A stretch of 12,024 nt of DNA from JBLNCE01 sp050260415 (GCA_050260415.1 JBLNCE010000082.1:1-12024); one strand, 5' to 3'; shown: positions 1 to 7,180, counted from the stretch's first letter. Notes: generated by a model from the sequence alone, not told the origin. Numbers and translations: made by a program.

Positions 1-1
1 G

Positions 2-211
2 GATGCCGAATCCTTGAAAAGGGCCACGGAGTTGGGCAGGAAATTGGTATCGGATGTGGCGCGCGCAAAAAAGCATCCGCTGCAGAATTTCCCAGGGACG
101 CTGCTCAACCGTTTTTTGATGAGGCCCATCTTTCGCAAGGCCATCTTGGACCATAAGGACGGCATGATGAAGGGCGTCTACGGCAACCTCAAAGAAAGAG
201 GTTTGATCTAG
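2..211 (+). CDS. C-terminal fragment of a possible flavodoxin/NADPH-FMN-reductase-like protein (5' end outside window)
   Basis: The frame is open from the first complete codon at position 2 to a TAG stop at 209-211, so this is the last ~69 residues of a gene that begins upstream of the window. The TTG at 14 is an internal codon, not a credible start. The visible residues are helical and basic, with a helix (ATELGRKLVSDVARAKK) followed by a segment with LLNRFLMRPIFRK and an ending GVYGNLKERGLI. This resembles, from memory, the C-terminal helices of flavodoxin-fold NAD(P)H-dependent FMN reductase/iron-sulfur flavoprotein relatives. No cofactor-binding motif is present in the fragment, so the family call is tentative. 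The gene converges on the minus-strand DUF58 operon, and no hairpin terminator is obvious after its stop. Confidence 0.45.
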   Translation, partial: DAESLKRATELGRKLVSDVARAKKHPLQNFPGTLLNRFLMRPIFRKAILDHKDGMMKGVYGNLKERGLI

Positions 212-276
212 ATTGGCTTATTCGGGAGTGGGTATGATTCTCTTGGGCCTAGCGGCATTGACGACGAAAAACCTTC

Positions 277-318
277 GATCCTGATCCCGATTCCGACCCC
301 GATTCCGATGCCGATCTC
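277..318. repeat. Tandem hexamer repeat, seven degenerate GATNCC-like units
   Basis: Seven consecutive 6-base units run without interruption: GATCCT, GATCCC, GATTCC, GACCCC, GATTCC, GATGCC, GATCTC. They lie in the 199-base convergent intergenic region between the partial gene ending at 211 and the DUF58 gene ending at 411. The same frame is closed by TGA at 259-261 and offers no start codon before the repeat, so I do not regard it as coding for an Asp-Pro/Asp-Ser peptide. Function is unknown; repeat slippage is a sufficient explanation. Confidence 0.75.
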
Positions 319-336
319 AGTCTAGCAAGCGCTATG

Positions 337-397
337 CCCCGTCACCCCCTTACCCCCTCACCCCTTCACCCCCACTCCTCCACTCCCCTTCTCCCCC
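337..397 (-). repeat. Homopyrimidine C-run tract (G-rich, G-quadruplex-capable on the minus strand)
   Basis: The + strand carries C-runs at 337-340, 345-349, 353-357, 361-364, 369-373, 385-388 and 393-397. The first five are separated by only 3-4 bases (minus-strand loops TGAC, TAA, TGA, TGAA). On the minus strand this gives at least five G4/G5 tracts with short loops, which fits the usual definition of a putative G-quadruplex. It lies just past the TAG stop (411-413) of the last gene of the minus-strand operon, so it would be in that operon's 3' untranslated RNA. No ordinary stem-loop plus T-run terminator is seen there, and the tract may influence 3' ends or transcription. That role is inference. 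Confidence 0.7.
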
Positions 398-410
398 TCT
401 GGGTCCCAAC

Positions 411-1787
411 CTAGATCCTCCCCCTCAACTTCAGCTCGAGATACTTATTGACCGTGGCCATGCTCAGTTCCTCGGGCGGCACGTCCACCACGATCACACC
501 GCGATGTTCCAGGAAGCGGCGTGCCCTGACGCGGTCGGCCAGCACCTGCTCGGCGACGGCTTTGCGGTAGACTGAGTCTAGATCGGTGATCTCCGCCCGA
601 GCGGCCTGGTCGAGGAGGGGATCGCGCAGGGCGATGCAGAGGGGGATGTGAGGCGGCGCCAGCGCGGCCAGGTGCGCCAGGAGAAGGCCGGAAACCTCCT
701 CGTCGATCAGATCCGTAAAGACGCAAACCAGGCTGCGCTTGTGATTCTTGGCGGCGAAATAGGTGAATGCCCTGCTGTAATCGGACTCCACCATCTCCGG
801 TTGGAGGGGATAGAGAAAGTCGATCAGCCGCGTCACCTGGCCGCGGCCCTTGCCGGGGGTCAGATAGCCCTGGATCTCATCGCCGAAGGCCAGCGCGCCG
901 ACCCGGTCCCCCCGGTCCACCGCCACGTGGGCGAGCAAGAGGGCGGCGTTGATGGCATGATCGAGCCGGGTCATGCTGCCCGCCCGCGTCACCATCATCC
1001 GGCCCGTATCCAAGAGAATGAAGACGTGCTGCGTCTGCTCAAGCTGATACTCGTTGCTCTGGGGCCGGCCGCGACGCGCGGTGGCTTTCCAGTTGATCCG
1101 GCGGAATTCGTCGCCGGGCACGTACTCGCGCACGCTCTCGAAATTGGTGCCGGTACCGCGCAGGCGCGCCGCGCGCAGACCCAGGGCGGCCAAGCGGCCG
1201 GCGCGGGCCAGCAGCTCGAGACGCTTGATCGCCAGCACATCAGGGTAGACTTTGACCTCCGCCGGCGCGGCGATCGAGATTTGCCGGATCGCGAGGCCCA
1301 GCCGTCCACGATACCGGAGATGCACGTTCCCAAAGGCGAAGCGTCCTCGCCGCGGCGGGACGACGGCATAAGCCAGGGTTACGCTCTGCCCCGGCCGCAG
1401 CGAGGCTGAGAGCGATCGATCCTCGACCACAAAACTCCCGGGAGGCTCGTCTTCGACGATGATGCGCGTGCGATGGCGCCCACGGTAGACCACGTCCAGG
1501 AGGATTTGGTTCTCCACGCCCAAGGAGAGGACGTCGTCCATACGGCGTGAAACGGCAAAGGCACGCGACCCGGCAGAGAGGAAGAAATCCAGGAGAAAAG
1601 CGGCGATCAAGCCGCCGTCGTATCCGGCCGCCGTAAGAAGGAGCGGCCACCCGCGCGCGGATGCCAGGAGGAGGACAGGCGCGCCGGCGGCAGCCAGGGC
1701 CAAACAGCGCCTGGAGAAGACGGATCGCAAGACCCAGACCAGGACCAACGGGATGAGTATCGCCGCGATAGCGTACAAGCCCGTCAC
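411..1787 (-). CDS. DUF58 domain-containing protein (membrane-anchored, vWA-like)
   Basis: This 458-aa protein has two N-terminal hydrophobic helices (about residues 5-20 and 28-70, the second probably two short spans), a beta-rich stretch (about 85-185) and a C-terminal DUF58/vWA-like domain. The diagnostic DUF58 block is at 212-240 (TGTNFESVREYVPGDEFRRI followed by NWK). After it comes the vWA-like strand HVFILLDTGRMM at 254-265, where LLDTGR stands in for the classical MIDAS DxSxS, as is common in DUF58. DUF58 proteins are typically encoded beside MoxR ATPases and are thought to act as their partner or adaptor in protein assembly. The start is GTG at 1787-1785 and overlaps the moxR-like stop (GTGA), which implies translational coupling. 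It is the last gene of a five-gene operon. The biological target cannot be told from the sequence. Confidence 0.93.
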   Translation of the reverse strand: MTGLYAIAAILIPLVLVWVLRSVFSRRCLALAAAGAPVLLLASARGWPLLLTAAGYDGGLIAAFLLDFFLSAGSRAFAVSRRMDDVLSLGVENQILLDVVYRGRHRTRIIVEDEPPGSFVVEDRSLSASLRPGQSVTLAYAVVPPRRGRFAFGNVHLRYRGRLGLAIRQISIAAPAEVKVYPDVLAIKRLELLARAGRLAALGLRAARLRGTGTNFESVREYVPGDEFRRINWKATARRGRPQSNEYQLEQTQHVFILLDTGRMMVTRAGSMTRLDHAINAALLLAHVAVDRGDRVGALAFGDEIQGYLTPGKGRGQVTRLIDFLYPLQPEMVESDYSRAFTYFAAKNHKRSLVCVFTDLIDEEVSGLLLAHLAALAPPHIPLCIALRDPLLDQAARAEITDLDSVYRKAVAEQVLADRVRARRFLEHRGVIVVDVPPEELSMATVNKYLELKLRGRI

Positions 1788-2734
1788 CTCGGGACGCGAA
1801 TCCCCGTCAGGATCCCGCGGATGACGCCATCGGCGTCGACACCCTCGATCTCCGCCTCCGGCCGCAGGACCAACCGGTGCCGCAGCGTGGGGTAGGCCAT
1901 CCGCTGGACATCGTCGGGGACCACGAACTGTCTCCCGGCGATGGCCGCCGCCGCCTGCGACGCATGCAAGAGGGCTATAGCCGCCCGCGGGCTGGCTCCC
2001 AGCGAGACTTGCCCGCTCTCCCGCGTCGTCCGGACGATCTGGCCGAGATAACCGAGGATACCGTCCTCCACCACTACCTGGCGCACTTCCATCCGGCAGC
2101 GTTGTATACCCTCGGGATCCACCGCCTGGCCAAGGCCGGACAGGGCGAGATTACGGGCGTCCAAACCTTGCAGATGCCGGCGAAGCAAGTCTTCCTCCTG
2201 GGCGGGCGAGGGGTAGCCGATCAAGGCTTGGAGCATAAACCGGTCAAGTTGCGCTTCGGGCAGAGGGTATGTGCCTTCGTACTCGACCGGGTTTTGCGTG
2301 GCAAAGACGGTAAAGAGCATGCTCAGAGGATAGTTCTCGCCGTCGATCGTCACCTGTTTCTCTTCCATCGCTTCGAGCAGCGCCGCTTGGGTCTTGGGGG
2401 GGGTACGGTTGATTTCGTCCGCCAGAAGCAAATCCGTAAAGATAGGCCCCTTACGCAGGCGGAACTCGCTCGATCGCAGGTCAAAGACATTGGTGCCGGT
2501 GACATCGGACGGCATCAGGTCCGGTGTAAACTGGATGCGCTTGAAACCGGCGCCGATCGTTTGGGCGAGCGTCTTGACCATCAGTGTCTTGGCCAAGCCC
2601 GGGACGCCTTCCAGCAACACGTGCCCCTCGGAAAACAACCCAATCAGGAGCGCTTCGACCGCCTCATCCTGCCCCACGATGACCTTGGCTATTTCCGTGC
2701 GAATGTTCCGCGCTATTTCGGCGACGTAACCCAT
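1784..2734 (-). CDS. MoxR-family AAA+ ATPase
   Basis: A 316-aa AAA+ ATPase of the MoxR (AAA_3 plus lid) family, close to full family length. Visible motifs are Walker A GVPGLAKT (residues 43-50), Walker B LLLADEINR (102-110), sensor 1 ATQNP (145-149), the LDRF arginine-finger region (163-166) and sensor 2 GASPRA (246-251). All expected catalytic residues appear present. MoxR ATPases hydrolyse ATP to remodel or activate protein complexes, usually with a vWA-type partner, here the overlapping DUF58 gene. The ATG at 2734-2732 is chosen because a Shine-Dalgarno AAGGAG (plus-strand 2743-2748) sits 8 bases upstream and MoxR homology begins there. The frame stays open to 3127, but that extension is a basic, low-quality translation overlapping the upstream gene. 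The start lies 22 bases inside the end of the DUF4350 gene. Confidence 0.95.
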   Translation of the reverse strand: MGYVAEIARNIRTEIAKVIVGQDEAVEALLIGLFSEGHVLLEGVPGLAKTLMVKTLAQTIGAGFKRIQFTPDLMPSDVTGTNVFDLRSSEFRLRKGPIFTDLLLADEINRTPPKTQAALLEAMEEKQVTIDGENYPLSMLFTVFATQNPVEYEGTYPLPEAQLDRFMLQALIGYPSPAQEEDLLRRHLQGLDARNLALSGLGQAVDPEGIQRCRMEVRQVVVEDGILGYLGQIVRTTRESGQVSLGASPRAAIALLHASQAAAAIAGRQFVVPDDVQRMAYPTLRHRLVLRPEAEIEGVDADGVIRGILTGIRVPR

Positions 2735-3912
2735 TTTTCCAGCTCCTTCCGGTAATAGTCGATGCGTTTGGCCAAAGCCAACAGTTCGGCCGGGGGGATG
2801 CGCTCGCCAGCCAACGCGGTGCGGCACCCGGAAAGAAGCCGGCTCAGATCCCGAGGATCGGTGCCCAGGCGGCTGGCGGTGGTCTTGGCGAGCATTTCCA
2901 GGCCGGCGCTGGATGACAGTCCGGTGAGGAGCCGCATGCGCTCCAGGAGGCCATGGTAGAGGTGGTCGAGGGCCACGGTGCCGGCCCGCGCGCGTTGGTA
3001 AAGAACAGCCATGGAGGATACGTATTCCATGATCGTGCGTCCCCCGGTCTCCGGCAAAGCGGTAACGGGGCCGAATCTTCTGCCCACGGTACAGAAGTAG
3101 AGCATACCCAGGAAAACCAACTGCCACCAGATGAGACTCAGGGTACGCGGGATCTGCGCAGGGTTTGCCAAGCGCGGCGCCGTCCGCTGGTAGCCGAAAC
3201 CAAGGTGATACTCGTCGAACTGCACTTCCCGGAGACCGAACGCACGCACTAGACCGAGGAGAAAGACGGCATTGTCGGGGGCGGATTTCAGGCGTTCATT
3301 AGCCAGGAACCGCTGGTCCGAAACCAGAATTACCCGGCCCCGCCCGTGAGGGATGAGCAATACGGCGGCGCCGAATCGATCGCCGGCCACGATCACCGGC
3401 GGCGAGGTCTGACCCCGTTCCATACGGTCAAACGGCCCCTTGAGGCGGGCCGGCGACGACAGGTACAGGTAAGACGCGCCGGCCGCGAGCCCCCCCGGAA
3501 TCAGGGGTCGAAACCGTGTGACGGCGGAGGAACCGAAGGCGCGTTTCCCGCCCACCGCCCAATAAGTCCAAGGTTCCTGCGCGATGAAAACGGCCGTTCC
3601 CCCGCGATCGACCCACCGCCTGAGGGCGTTCACCTCGGGCCAAGTCGGCCGGTGACGCGGCTCGGGAATAACGAGCATCCCGTGCGCGGGCAGATCGTCG
3701 CGCCAGGGGGTCTCCCGGCGGGTGGCGGCGACGCCGCACGCGCGGAGGAACAAGTAGGATGCTTTACCGCCCTTGGGACCGGCGGTGTGGGTCGAGGCGG
3801 CGACGGCCGCCTCGCGGTCGGCTTCGCGCCTGCTGCCATAGACGACCAGGTAGTAGGTGCCCGCCAGGAGGATCGCGACGAGGCTGACCCAGAGAAGGGC
3901 CTTGCGGCTCAA
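2713..3912 (-). CDS. DUF4350 domain-containing membrane protein
   Basis: A 399-aa protein with an N-terminal signal anchor (about residues 5-25), an extracytoplasmic alpha/beta domain of the DUF4350 type (about 50-225) and a second membrane helix (about 258-276, rich in W/L/F), then a cytoplasmic helical tail to 399. Useful landmarks are RPTWPEVNALRRWVDRGGTA (88-107), GRGRVILVSDQRFLANERL (190-208), the DNA dipeptide at 213-215 and FDEYHLGFG (232-240). DUF4350 proteins are commonly found between DUF4129 and MoxR/DUF58 genes and resemble a GATase-like fold without obvious catalytic activity. The start is TTG at 3912-3910, sharing four bases with the TGA of the DUF4129 gene (TTGA), so translation is probably coupled. 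The C-terminal tail (GLLERMRLLTGL...YYRKELEKW) may be the part that meets the cytoplasmic MoxR ATPase; that is inference. Confidence 0.85.
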   Translation of the reverse strand: MSRKALLWVSLVAILLAGTYYLVVYGSRREADREAAVAASTHTAGPKGGKASYLFLRACGVAATRRETPWRDDLPAHGMLVIPEPRHRPTWPEVNALRRWVDRGGTAVFIAQEPWTYWAVGGKRAFGSSAVTRFRPLIPGGLAAGASYLYLSSPARLKGPFDRMERGQTSPPVIVAGDRFGAAVLLIPHGRGRVILVSDQRFLANERLKSAPDNAVFLLGLVRAFGLREVQFDEYHLGFGYQRTAPRLANPAQIPRTLSLIWWQLVFLGMLYFCTVGRRFGPVTALPETGGRTIMEYVSSMAVLYQRARAGTVALDHLYHGLLERMRLLTGLSSSAGLEMLAKTTASRLGTDPRDLSRLLSGCRTALAGERIPPAELLALAKRIDYYRKELEKWVTSPK

Positions 3913-4883
3913 CGTGCCACCCCTTCCGCCGCGTCGAATAGACGCAGGGCTTCGTCATAGTGCTCGGCGCCGCAAGGCTCCCGCCCGTACCATTTGGCCT
4001 CATAGAGATCGGTAAGGAGGCCGAAAGCCGCCGCCAGTTCCCGCCTGTTCCCTTCGATCTCGCGACGATAGTCCCAGTTCGTCTTGTGGGGCACGAGCCG
4101 GATGACGCCGGCGCGATCCAGATCGCGCAGGTGCGCGACATAGAGGAGACGGAGGGCGTCGCGGAACTTTCCCTCACGGTAAGCCTGATCCGCAAGACGC
4201 TTGAGATCCTGCTTCTTACCGGCACGGACTTCCTCCGGTTCAAGCCGCTCCGGCGCGCGTGCCCATCCCGCCGTCCCCGGTCTTCCCCGCAGCGCCCCGA
4301 AGGCCAGCACGAGCAAGACAGCCGTCGCAACAACGGCCAAGGAAACCAGAAGCCAAAAAGCGATTCCGGATTCGAAGAGGGTATAGAGCAGGCGACGCAG
4401 CGTGTCGTTCACCCAGTTTCTCGCGCGTTCGAACCACGTGAGCCGCGTCGGCCGCCAGCCGAATTCCCCGCGCGCGAGCACCTTCGCCAACCTTGCCCGG
4501 ACCTCGGCCGGATCGGGGTCATTCCCCGCGGGCAGGGCGGCCGCACGCCGGTAAGCCTCGATGCGCGCAAGCAGGCGGCGCAGGAGCGGCAGTCTCTCGC
4601 CCGGCGGCGCGGCGAGCACCTGCGCGCCGTCCTGGACAAGCCAGCCGGTGCCCGCGGGGTCAAGGCCCGGACCCGCACGTCTGGCCAGATCCATGGCCTG
4701 TCTTAGGGAGCCCAGTTCTTCGCCCTTGCTTTGGGCGCAAGCCTGTTGCGCCCGTGTCACGAGCCCTTTTTCGCGCTCCAGCCAGTCAAGGTAGGCGTCC
4801 GGCGAGGCCTCCGCGGCTAGACCGATCAGGGCGGCCACGAGGAGCAAACCGCCGATCGATACCGGCCTAAGAAACGGGATCAC
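3909..4883 (-). CDS. DUF4129 domain-containing membrane protein
   Basis: A 324-aa protein with a probable signal peptide (residues 1-24, hydrophobic GGLLLVAALIGLAAEA), an extracytoplasmic helical region (about 30-165), one membrane helix (about 174-197, FWLLVSLAVVATAVLLVLAF) and a C-terminal cytoplasmic DUF4129 domain (about 225-320). The DUF4129 signature is clear: ALRLLYVAHLRDLDRAGVI (243-261), TNWDYRREI (268-276) and LTDLYEAKWYG (290-300). DUF4129 is a helical domain usually found in the same operons as MoxR/DUF58 and near transglutaminase-like genes. Start is GTG at 4883-4881, supported by GGGAGG about 8 bases upstream. It overlaps the end of the upstream membrane gene by 17 bases. Its own stop overlaps the TTG start of the next gene. 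Confidence 0.88.
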   Translation of the reverse strand: MIPFLRPVSIGGLLLVAALIGLAAEASPDAYLDWLEREKGLVTRAQQACAQSKGEELGSLRQAMDLARRAGPGLDPAGTGWLVQDGAQVLAAPPGERLPLLRRLLARIEAYRRAAALPAGNDPDPAEVRARLAKVLARGEFGWRPTRLTWFERARNWVNDTLRRLLYTLFESGIAFWLLVSLAVVATAVLLVLAFGALRGRPGTAGWARAPERLEPEEVRAGKKQDLKRLADQAYREGKFRDALRLLYVAHLRDLDRAGVIRLVPHKTNWDYRREIEGNRRELAAAFGLLTDLYEAKWYGREPCGAEHYDEALRLFDAAEGVAR

Positions 4884-5745
4884 CCACTCTGCCTCCCGTC
4901 GTCAACCCGGCGCCGGTCACCGCCCGATCGAGGTCGTATCCTTCCAACCTGACGCGTAGATCGAAATAGATCAGGGTGCTGCTCACGCTGTATATGGGGC
5001 CCGCGAGGGTGGAATAAACCGCTACACCCAGATAGATATAGAAATACAGGAGCGAAGTAAAGGCGCCGCCGCTCTGGAGCTGCTCCCCGAAGGCGCGCCA
5101 GTCCCCGACGGCCAGGAGCAGTACCGCGCCCCCCAGCAGTAGGGCGGGGATGAGAATGATTAGATAGATAACCACCTGGGTCCAGACAACCTGCCAAAAA
5201 CGGGCCCCCACTAGTTTGAAGCTTCGCTGCAGGCTCTGGCCGATGCCGGCCGTCTCGAGCATGATGATCGGCATGAAGACGGAGAGAAAGACGCCCAGGA
5301 CGAGGCCGCCGAGACCGCAGGAACAGCAGGCAAAAGCCCCGGCCATCGCGAGCAGGACGGTCGAGATCCCCGCCGCCCCCAGCACGCGCCCGAAACGGCT
5401 CCGGACCGCGCGCCAGGCGGGGCCCGCCCCGGGATCGGCCCCGAAACACGCCTGCGCGGTCTGATGGACGACGGGCGCGCCCACGAACGTTCCGGCCAGC
5501 GCGAACAGCAAAGCCGGCAATCTGGCGATAAGCGCGACCGCAATCAAGAAAAACCACATGCTTGGGTCGGCCTGGATTCTTTCCTGCGCGAGCTGGACCA
5601 GTGCCTGCAGACCGGCCTGGAGGATCCCTACGGGCAGGAGGATTATGCCCACGCTCTGCATCAGGGGCCACCAATACGCCCGGTAGATCCGAAAGGTGGC
5701 GTCGATCAGCTCGCCCACGCCCCGGGCACGGAATTCGTAAGCCAT
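4867..5745 (-). CDS. Multi-pass membrane protein, glycerophosphodiesterase-membrane-domain/DUF7544-like
   Basis: A 292-aa integral membrane protein with about six hydrophobic segments (roughly residues 28-52, 64-90, 122-140, 145-165, 188-213 and 230-262). Short motifs match a family of membrane proteins related to the membrane domain beside glycerophosphodiester phosphodiesterases: an N-terminal GVGELIDATFRIYRAYW, a central PIIMLETAGIGQSLQRSFKL and a C-terminal STLIYFDLRVRLEGYDLDRA. No catalytic motif is visible, and the molecular function of this family is unknown. The ATG at 5745-5743 is preferred because GGAGG lies about 10 bases upstream and homology-like sequence begins there. The frame extends upstream to 5898, but those 51 residues look non-coding. 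It is the first gene of the minus-strand operon and overlaps the DUF4129 start. Confidence 0.82.
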   Translation of the reverse strand: MAYEFRARGVGELIDATFRIYRAYWWPLMQSVGIILLPVGILQAGLQALVQLAQERIQADPSMWFFLIAVALIARLPALLFALAGTFVGAPVVHQTAQACFGADPGAGPAWRAVRSRFGRVLGAAGISTVLLAMAGAFACCSCGLGGLVLGVFLSVFMPIIMLETAGIGQSLQRSFKLVGARFWQVVWTQVVIYLIILIPALLLGGAVLLLAVGDWRAFGEQLQSGGAFTSLLYFYIYLGVAVYSTLAGPIYSVSSTLIYFDLRVRLEGYDLDRAVTGAGLTTGGRVGDPVS

Positions 5746-5868
5746 TGTCTCAACCTCCACCGACCATCCGAGTCCACAATCTTCCAAGGTATTGTTCGCC
5801 GACATGGCCTGGCAATCCTGCACACCATTCCCAACACGTTCAGATCCGCCCAGGATTGACGGCCTCGG

Positions 5869-5882
5869 CCTGTCATGACAGG
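5869..5882. promoter_or_regulatory. Perfect 14-bp palindrome, candidate operator
   Basis: CCTGTCATGACAGG is a perfect inverted repeat in the 195-base divergent region between the minus-strand operon (start 5745) and the DegV-family gene (start 5941). Such a position suits a dimeric regulator acting on either or both transcripts. I cannot assign a regulator, and I found no convincing -35/-10 pair on either strand to anchor it. Confidence 0.4.
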
Positions 5883-5940
5883 AAAGACCGCTATTCATGG
5901 CGAATTCTTGACAAAATCCAGCGTCGCATGGAGGAAGGTC

Positions 5941-6792
5941 ATGAAACGTCTACGGATCGTAACCGACAGCGTCTGCGATCTCCCGGCGGAGCTTGCCGCC
6001 AGATACGAGATTACGGTCGTGCCCGTCTTGGTCAAGCTCGGCGACGCTGTCTATCGCGACGGCGAACTCACGCTCGAACAGCTCTATGATCCCGGCAATC
6101 CTCCGCCGTACACGGAAGCCCCGAGCCGGGAGGAACTGCGCCGCGCATACCTGACGCTTGCGGCGCAGGGCGCCGAGATCCTCTCGATCCATGTGGGAGG
6201 CAATCTAAGTGAAACCGTGGCCACGGTGCGGGAACTCCAACGTGAACTGGCCGGGAGGGCGGACATCGAGCTTGTCGATACCGAGACCGCCGCTCTATCC
6301 GAGGGCTTGCTCGTGCTGCGCGCGGCAATGCTGGCGGCGAGCGGCGCCCGACGGGATCAGGTGCATTCGGTGCTCAAGGAGTTGATCCCCCAGACGTGCA
6401 CCCTCTTTGCCGTGGCCGATCTCAAGAATCTGGTCAGGGGCGGCAGACTTGGCCGTACGCAGGCAATGGTGGGTTCGGTGATGGATCTGCATCCCGTGTT
6501 CAGCATCAGTACTGGCGGCGAAGCCAAGGTGGTGTATAAGGCCAGGGGGTGGGACCGGGCGCTGGACTTCGTCAGGACGACGCTCATGGAGCATATCACC
6601 TACCCAAGGGAGAATTACATCGGCGTCATGCACGCGCGTCTGCCGGCGGTGGCGAATGAATTGGCCGAGACCATACGGAGAGAATTGGCGCCGCGCGAGG
6701 TCATCGTGGCCGAAGTCGGCGCGGGCATGGATGTGCATGTGGGGGCGGGCGCGATCGGGATCACATTCTTGAGTGAAAAGGGCAGGATCTGA
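5941..6792 (+). CDS. DegV family protein (fatty-acid-binding)
   Basis: A 283-aa protein matching the whole DegV family length. DegV proteins (such as FakB in staphylococci) bind a fatty acid and, where studied, present it to a fatty acid kinase for phosphorylation. Family landmarks are TDSVCDLP (residues 8-15), TEAPSREEL (58-66, equivalent to the usual T-S-x-P-S), SIHVGGNLSET (82-92), ADLKNLVRGGRLGRTQAMVG (159-178) and HVGAGAIGITF (266-276). The usual SGT of the ligand-headgroup loop reads LSET here, so ligand or phosphoryl-transfer behaviour could differ. The ATG at 5941 is chosen over upstream codons because GGAGGAAGG (5930-5938) precedes it and the family N-terminus begins there. It is the first gene of a probable + strand transcript. 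No DAK/FakA-type kinase gene is in the window. Confidence 0.93.
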   Translation: MKRLRIVTDSVCDLPAELAARYEITVVPVLVKLGDAVYRDGELTLEQLYDPGNPPPYTEAPSREELRRAYLTLAAQGAEILSIHVGGNLSETVATVRELQRELAGRADIELVDTETAALSEGLLVLRAAMLAASGARRDQVHSVLKELIPQTCTLFAVADLKNLVRGGRLGRTQAMVGSVMDLHPVFSISTGGEAKVVYKARGWDRALDFVRTTLMEHITYPRENYIGVMHARLPAVANELAETIRRELAPREVIVAEVGAGMDVHVGAGAIGITFLSEKGRI

Positions 6793-6805
6793 AACCGGCT
6801 CCCGA

Positions 6806-6813
6806 GGGAGAGG
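6806..6813 (+). promoter_or_regulatory. Shine-Dalgarno site that decides a CTG start
   Basis: GGGAGAGG ends 6 bases before CTG at 6820-6822. The frame open from 6793 to 7140 contains no ATG or GTG near its beginning, and its first TTG (6886) has no ribosome binding site, so this site is the main argument for CTG initiation. Confidence 0.5.
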
Positions 6814-6819
6814 ATCCAC

Positions 6820-7140
6820 CTGACCAGGGAAGAGCTGATCGAGAAGTGGAACCGCAACGACAATCCCCGCGTACGCGATGCCTGGTTGGACCGTGAGGTA
6901 ATCGGCTCCGAGATCCTCTGGGAGAAAGGGCATCCTTGCCGCGTCATCCGCGAGGACGGCGGACGGAGCAAGCACGAGCCGGTGCCGCGCTGGACGACCA
7001 ACCGGACCTTGGCGAAGCATCTGGCGGGCAAGGTGGGACCTTTGTATCTGCTCCCCGACGATCCGCCGGACGCGGTCTGCCTCAAGGTATTGATCAGATA
7101 CCTGCAAACGCGGGGCGGGCTATGGCGGAAAGAGGACTGA
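6820..7140 (+). CDS. Hypothetical protein, 106 aa, apparent CTG start
   Basis: I do not recognise this protein. It is a small, soluble, charged protein with no membrane segment. It begins with a helix (TREELIEKWNRNDNPRVRDA), has a beta-like middle with ILWEKGHPCRVIREDGG (about 32-48), a basic stretch KHEPVPRWTTNRTLAKHLAG (51-70) and an ending helix CLKVLIRYLQTRGGLW. One or two Cys (40 and 87) do not form a metal-site pattern. It begins 27 bases after the DegV gene in the same frame, so readthrough of the DegV TGA would produce a fusion. The only start with a good Shine-Dalgarno site is CTG at 6820. TTG at 6886 would give 84 aa and lose the first helix. The composition looks protein-like rather than a shadow, but a sequencing indel that removed a normal start cannot be excluded. 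Confidence 0.6.
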   Translation: MTREELIEKWNRNDNPRVRDAWLDREVIGSEILWEKGHPCRVIREDGGRSKHEPVPRWTTNRTLAKHLAGKVGPLYLLPDDPPDAVCLKVLIRYLQTRGGLWRKED

Positions 7141-7180
7141 GGCGGGAGAGCGGCGCGATTTCCTGGGGGGAGGAGTTCCC

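Noticed and set aside
648..1409. 253-codon + strand ORF opposite the DUF58 gene
   Set aside because: It is antisense to a clear DUF58 domain, has no ribosome binding site or recognisable motif and is typical of GC-rich shadow frames.
1877..2755. 292-codon + strand ORF opposite the MoxR gene
   Set aside because: It mirrors the MoxR coding strand, and its composition (many Q, H, R) is that of a complementary-frame shadow.
2735..3127. N-terminal extension of the MoxR frame
   Set aside because: The 131 extra residues are Arg/Pro/His-rich, overlap the DUF4350 gene in another frame and lie before the strong Shine-Dalgarno that serves 2734.
5746..5898. N-terminal extension of the 292-aa membrane protein
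   Set aside because: The extra 51 residues are not membrane-protein-like, and the best ribosome binding site points to ATG 5745. The palindrome at 5869 would also lie inside the extension.
5908..5913. TTGACA as a -35 box for the DegV-family gene
   Set aside because: The bases 16-18 downstream are GAGGAA-like, part of the Shine-Dalgarno, with no -10 element, so the match is probably fortuitous.
6886..7140. TTG 6886 as the start of the 106-aa gene
   Set aside because: No Shine-Dalgarno precedes it, and it discards a plausible N-terminal helix; CTG 6820 has much better initiation context.
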